DNA of 8,117 nt from an uncultured Eubacteriaceae bacterium. GTDB lineage: Bacteria > Bacillota > Clostridia > Lachnospirales > CAG-274. Position numbers and translations under genes: made by a program. The first letter of the stretch is position 1; each line of letters begins with the position of its first letter. Below are positions 6,236 through 8,117 of this stretch, one piece after another. The notes under the pieces were generated by a model. It was not told where the DNA came from. It worked only from the letters and a program-made list of their open reading frames with translations, and searched no databases. The stretch is from positions 1 through 8,117 of the forward strand of contig CALIRN010000224.1 in assembly GCA_938042265.1 (NCBI GenBank). Reading direction: 5' to 3'.

Positions 6236-7411
6236 TTATTCATCAAACTTAAATTCCCCTATTTCACTTTCGTCCATCTCATCAAGCCAATCATACTTAC
6301 CTCTGTATACCAAAGCGGCAACGGCGGTAGTAAAGGGCAGAGCCACCATAATGCTTACGCTGCCCACCAGAGACTGCAAAATCTCCTTAATAACCATTTC
6401 CTTATTCAAAAGCTCGGTAAGCGAGGCATTATAAGCCACCAGCAGCACCGTTACAGCCAAGGAGCTGCCTATATAGGCAAGTATAAGGGTTGTTGTCATT
6501 GTACCCATCATATCCCTGCCTATTTCAAAGCCGCTTTTAATAAGCTGCTTAGGGGACAGCCTGCTTTTTGAATACATTTCATAAAGAGATGTTGCAATAT
6601 CCATTGCAATATCCATAACCGCACCCAAAGCACCGATAATAATTGAGGCAAAAATGGTTGCGTTAAGGTCAATAGGTCTGTCAGGGTTAAGCAGTGACAG
6701 ATACAGATAGGAATCATCAAGCATACCCGTCATTTTCAAAAACCTGTTCATCAGCAGGGTTAAAAGTCCCGACACAATCACACCGCAAAAGCTGCCTGCT
6801 ATTGCAACAAAGGTTTTTTTATGCAGACCGTTAATAATTATCATGGAAACCACCGTAACAAAGGCGCACACCACCGCCGACCAAAAGTAAATATTATAGC
6901 CCGACAGCACCGCAGGCACAAACACCATAAAAATGGTAAGGCAGGTTATCACCAGTGACACGAGGGTATTAAAGCCCTTTTTGCCGCCGAAAACCAGCAC
7001 CATAAGAAAAAACACTCCGCAGAGCACAACAAGAGGGTCAAGCCTTATATATTCCGAAAACTGCCAGTTATTTTCATCATATTTATAAAGCAGTACCTTA
7101 TCACCTTCACCTACCTGAGGCTGAGGCATCTGGTCAAAATCGTCAAGGGTCTGAGTGGCTGTAACTGTTTTGCCCTTCATATCCCTATCCTTTAAAAGAC
7201 ATTTAAAGATAACAATACTGCCCTGCAAGCCATTGTCCTCTCCTGTCTGCTCCACACTGACAATCTCCGTAACTCTGCCGCTATAGGCACTTTCTGCCTG
7301 CTCACCCGACAGAAATTTATATTCCCTTGTATTATATTTATAGCCCCAAAAAATAAATATAGCCGAAAAAACAACAGCTGCAATGTATACCGCAATCTGT
7401 TTTTTATCCAT
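6236..7411 (-). CDS. YibE/F-family multipass membrane protein
   Basis: The 391-residue product has one N-terminal membrane segment (about 7-22). An extracytoplasmic domain of about 100 residues follows, predicted beta-rich (about 28-122; SGRVTEIVSV, GDKVLLYKYD). About seven more hydrophobic segments lie at roughly 125-142, 148-170, 174-194, 199-221, 250-275, 303-329 and 345-368. The conserved family blocks are GAVMDIAMDIATSLYEM (263-279) and GRDMMGTMTTTLILAYIGS (298-316). The C-terminal tail is acidic. YibE/F proteins are widespread in Firmicutes, but no biochemical function is established to my knowledge; transport is only a guess from topology. AGAGG at 7424-7420, 8 nt before the ATG, supports the start. 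Its first codons overlap the end of a small ORF that itself overlaps rlmH, so it is probably the last gene of the operon, ending at the terminator 17 nt beyond its stop. Confidence 0.9.
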   Translation of the reverse strand: MDKKQIAVYIAAVVFSAIFIFWGYKYNTREYKFLSGEQAESAYSGRVTEIVSVEQTGEDNGLQGSIVIFKCLLKDRDMKGKTVTATQTLDDFDQMPQPQVGEGDKVLLYKYDENNWQFSEYIRLDPLVVLCGVFFLMVLVFGGKKGFNTLVSLVITCLTIFMVFVPAVLSGYNIYFWSAVVCAFVTVVSMIIINGLHKKTFVAIAGSFCGVIVSGLLTLLMNRFLKMTGMLDDSYLYLSLLNPDRPIDLNATIFASIIIGALGAVMDIAMDIATSLYEMYSKSRLSPKQLIKSGFEIGRDMMGTMTTTLILAYIGSSLAVTVLLVAYNASLTELLNKEMVIKEILQSLVGSVSIMVALPFTTAVAALVYRGKYDWLDEMDESEIGEFKFDE

Positions 7412-7526
7412 CTTTAAAACCTCTTTTCAAAACGTCAATGATATTGCTGCTTTTCTCCGCCTCTTTAAGCTTATGCGTGTTTTCTGCCAGGCTTAACACT
7501 TTTATCTCACTTATGATAGGGCTCAT
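7404..7526 (-). CDS. Possible 40-residue small protein between rlmH and the YibE/F gene
   Basis: The minus strand from the ATG at 7526 reads 40 codons to a TAA at 7406-7404. The ORF overlaps the 3' end of rlmH by 20 nt and the 5' end of the YibE/F gene by 8 nt, filling the gap exactly. The peptide starts MSPIISEIKVLSLAENTHKL and ends NIIDVLKRGFKDG. It is lysine- and glutamate-rich and probably helical, with no signal peptide or membrane segment. I do not recognise a family. No good Shine-Dalgarno precedes the ATG, so translation would depend on coupling to rlmH; GTG at about 7499 is an alternative start. The Shine-Dalgarno of the YibE/F gene lies within it, so it could instead be an untranslated spacer or a coupling leader. 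Confidence 0.45.
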   Translation of the reverse strand: MSPIISEIKVLSLAENTHKLKEAEKSSNIIDVLKRGFKDG

Positions 7527-7986
7527 TTTTTATAATTCGGTAAGCCCTGTACACCTGCTCAAGCAATATTACCCTCATAAGCTGATGGGGAAAGGTCATA
7601 TCCGAAAAGCTTATTTTACTGTCGGCACGCTTAAGCACCCTGTCCGATAAACCGAGAGAGCCGCCTATAACAAAAGTAATGTGGCTTACCCCTCTTACCA
7701 TACCTTCACTAAAAAACCCTGAAAAACCTACACTGTCATACTTTTTACCATCTATTGCAAGGGCAATAACAAGGCTGCCCTCCTTAATTACCTTAAGCAG
7801 CCTTGCACCCTCGCTGTCCTTTACCTGCTCCTCCTCCTTACTGCTTAAGGTCTCGGGGCATTTTTCATCGGCAACCTCTGCAATCTCCAAAGTTATGTAA
7901 CGTGAAAGCCGCTTGGAGTATTCCGCTATGGCATCAGTAAAATATTTTTCCTTTATTTTGCCTACACAGGCAATTGTTACCTTCAT
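7507..7986 (-). CDS. rlmH: 23S rRNA (pseudouridine-1915-N3)-methyltransferase RlmH
   Basis: RlmH (YbeA family) is a SPOUT methyltransferase that adds the N3 methyl group to pseudouridine 1915 in helix 69 of 23S rRNA on assembled 70S ribosomes, using S-adenosylmethionine. The product is 159 residues, the standard length. It contains FVIGGSLGLSD (105-115), the SAM-binding knot loop, and the C-terminal signature FPHQLMRVILLEQVYRAYRI (132-151) followed by NEPYHK (154-159). These make the assignment secure. GGAG at 7996-7993, 6 nt before the ATG, fixes the start. It lies 11 nt after the stop of the upstream shikimate kinase gene and overlaps the start of a small ORF downstream, so it sits inside a compact minus-strand operon. 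Confidence 0.97.
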   Translation of the reverse strand: MKVTIACVGKIKEKYFTDAIAEYSKRLSRYITLEIAEVADEKCPETLSSKEEEQVKDSEGARLLKVIKEGSLVIALAIDGKKYDSVGFSGFFSEGMVRGVSHITFVIGGSLGLSDRVLKRADSKISFSDMTFPHQLMRVILLEQVYRAYRIIKNEPYHK

Positions 7987-7997
7987 ATCAATCTCCG

Positions 7998-8117
7998 TTA
8001 TTTATTAACATACTCCGCTATTTCCCGTGCAATCTCCCTTAGCTGCTTGTTACGGCAGTCAACCACGTAATCCGCATACCCTTCATAAAGTGGCAGACGC
8101 TCATTATAAAGGTCGGC
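7998..8117 (-). CDS. aroK: Probable shikimate kinase, C-terminal 39 residues; 5' end outside window
   Basis: Only the last 39 codons are present, ending in TAA at 8000-7998. The visible sequence contains ERLPLYEGYADYVVDC (6-21), matching the R-x-P-L-Y-E-x-x-A-D motif near the C terminus of shikimate kinases. In that motif the arginine contributes to ATP and substrate binding. A terminal amphipathic helix (REIAREIAEYVNK) follows. Shikimate kinase phosphorylates shikimate at the 3-hydroxyl in chorismate biosynthesis. In some Clostridia the kinase is fused to shikimate dehydrogenase, which cannot be excluded here. The fragment is short, so another P-loop nucleoside-monophosphate-type kinase remains possible. 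Confidence 0.7.
   Translation of the reverse strand, partial: ADLYNERLPLYEGYADYVVDCRNKQLREIAREIAEYVNK

Noticed and set aside
7679..7900. Plus-strand 73-codon open frame opposite rlmH
   Set aside because: It is antisense to a secure rlmH gene and has low-complexity composition.

Overview
The window looks like chromosomal DNA of an anaerobic, endospore-forming Firmicute of class Clostridia, probably a gut or rumen relative of Ruminococcus or Eubacterium. The evidence is a clear SpoIIE sporulation phosphatase, strong AGGAGG-type ribosome binding sites, moderate A+T content, and a secreted Ig-domain protein with a C-terminal type I dockerin. No phage genes, transposase, tRNA, rRNA or CRISPR array is visible. 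The genus is an inference only.

Layout. Positions 1-1439 (minus strand) carry the first 479 codons of spoIIE, whose 3' end lies outside the window. Positions 1440-1584 are a compact divergent promoter region. Toward spoIIE it has a TATAAT -10 with a -35-like ATGACA 21 bp away and two Spo0A-box-like heptamers. Toward the right it has an extended -10 promoter. Positions 1585-2872 (plus strand) hold an RluA-type pseudouridine synthase overlapping a HAD phosphatase of the phosphoglycolate phosphatase type. Positions 2909-6103 (plus) encode a 1064-residue exported protein: signal peptide, two Ig-like domains (the second BIG2), three SbsA-like Ig repeats, a chitobiase C-terminal-like domain, a predicted seven-bladed beta-propeller and a dockerin. 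It has no recognisable catalytic domain.

A perfect 14-bp inverted repeat sits on the stop codon of that gene. A bidirectional intrinsic terminator at about 6187-6219 separates it from a convergent minus-strand operon. In transcription order that operon is: the C-terminal end of a probable shikimate kinase (8117-7998), rlmH (7986-7507), an overlapping 40-codon small ORF (7526-7404), and a YibE/F-family membrane protein (7411-6236).

Functionally the window combines housekeeping genes (rRNA modification, shikimate pathway, metabolite phosphatase), a sporulation regulator and one accessory cell-surface or secreted protein. The items most worth a second look are the dockerin-bearing propeller protein, the small ORF embedded between rlmH and the YibE/F gene, and the Spo0A-type promoter architecture in front of spoIIE. 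No complete new multi-gene system is evident.
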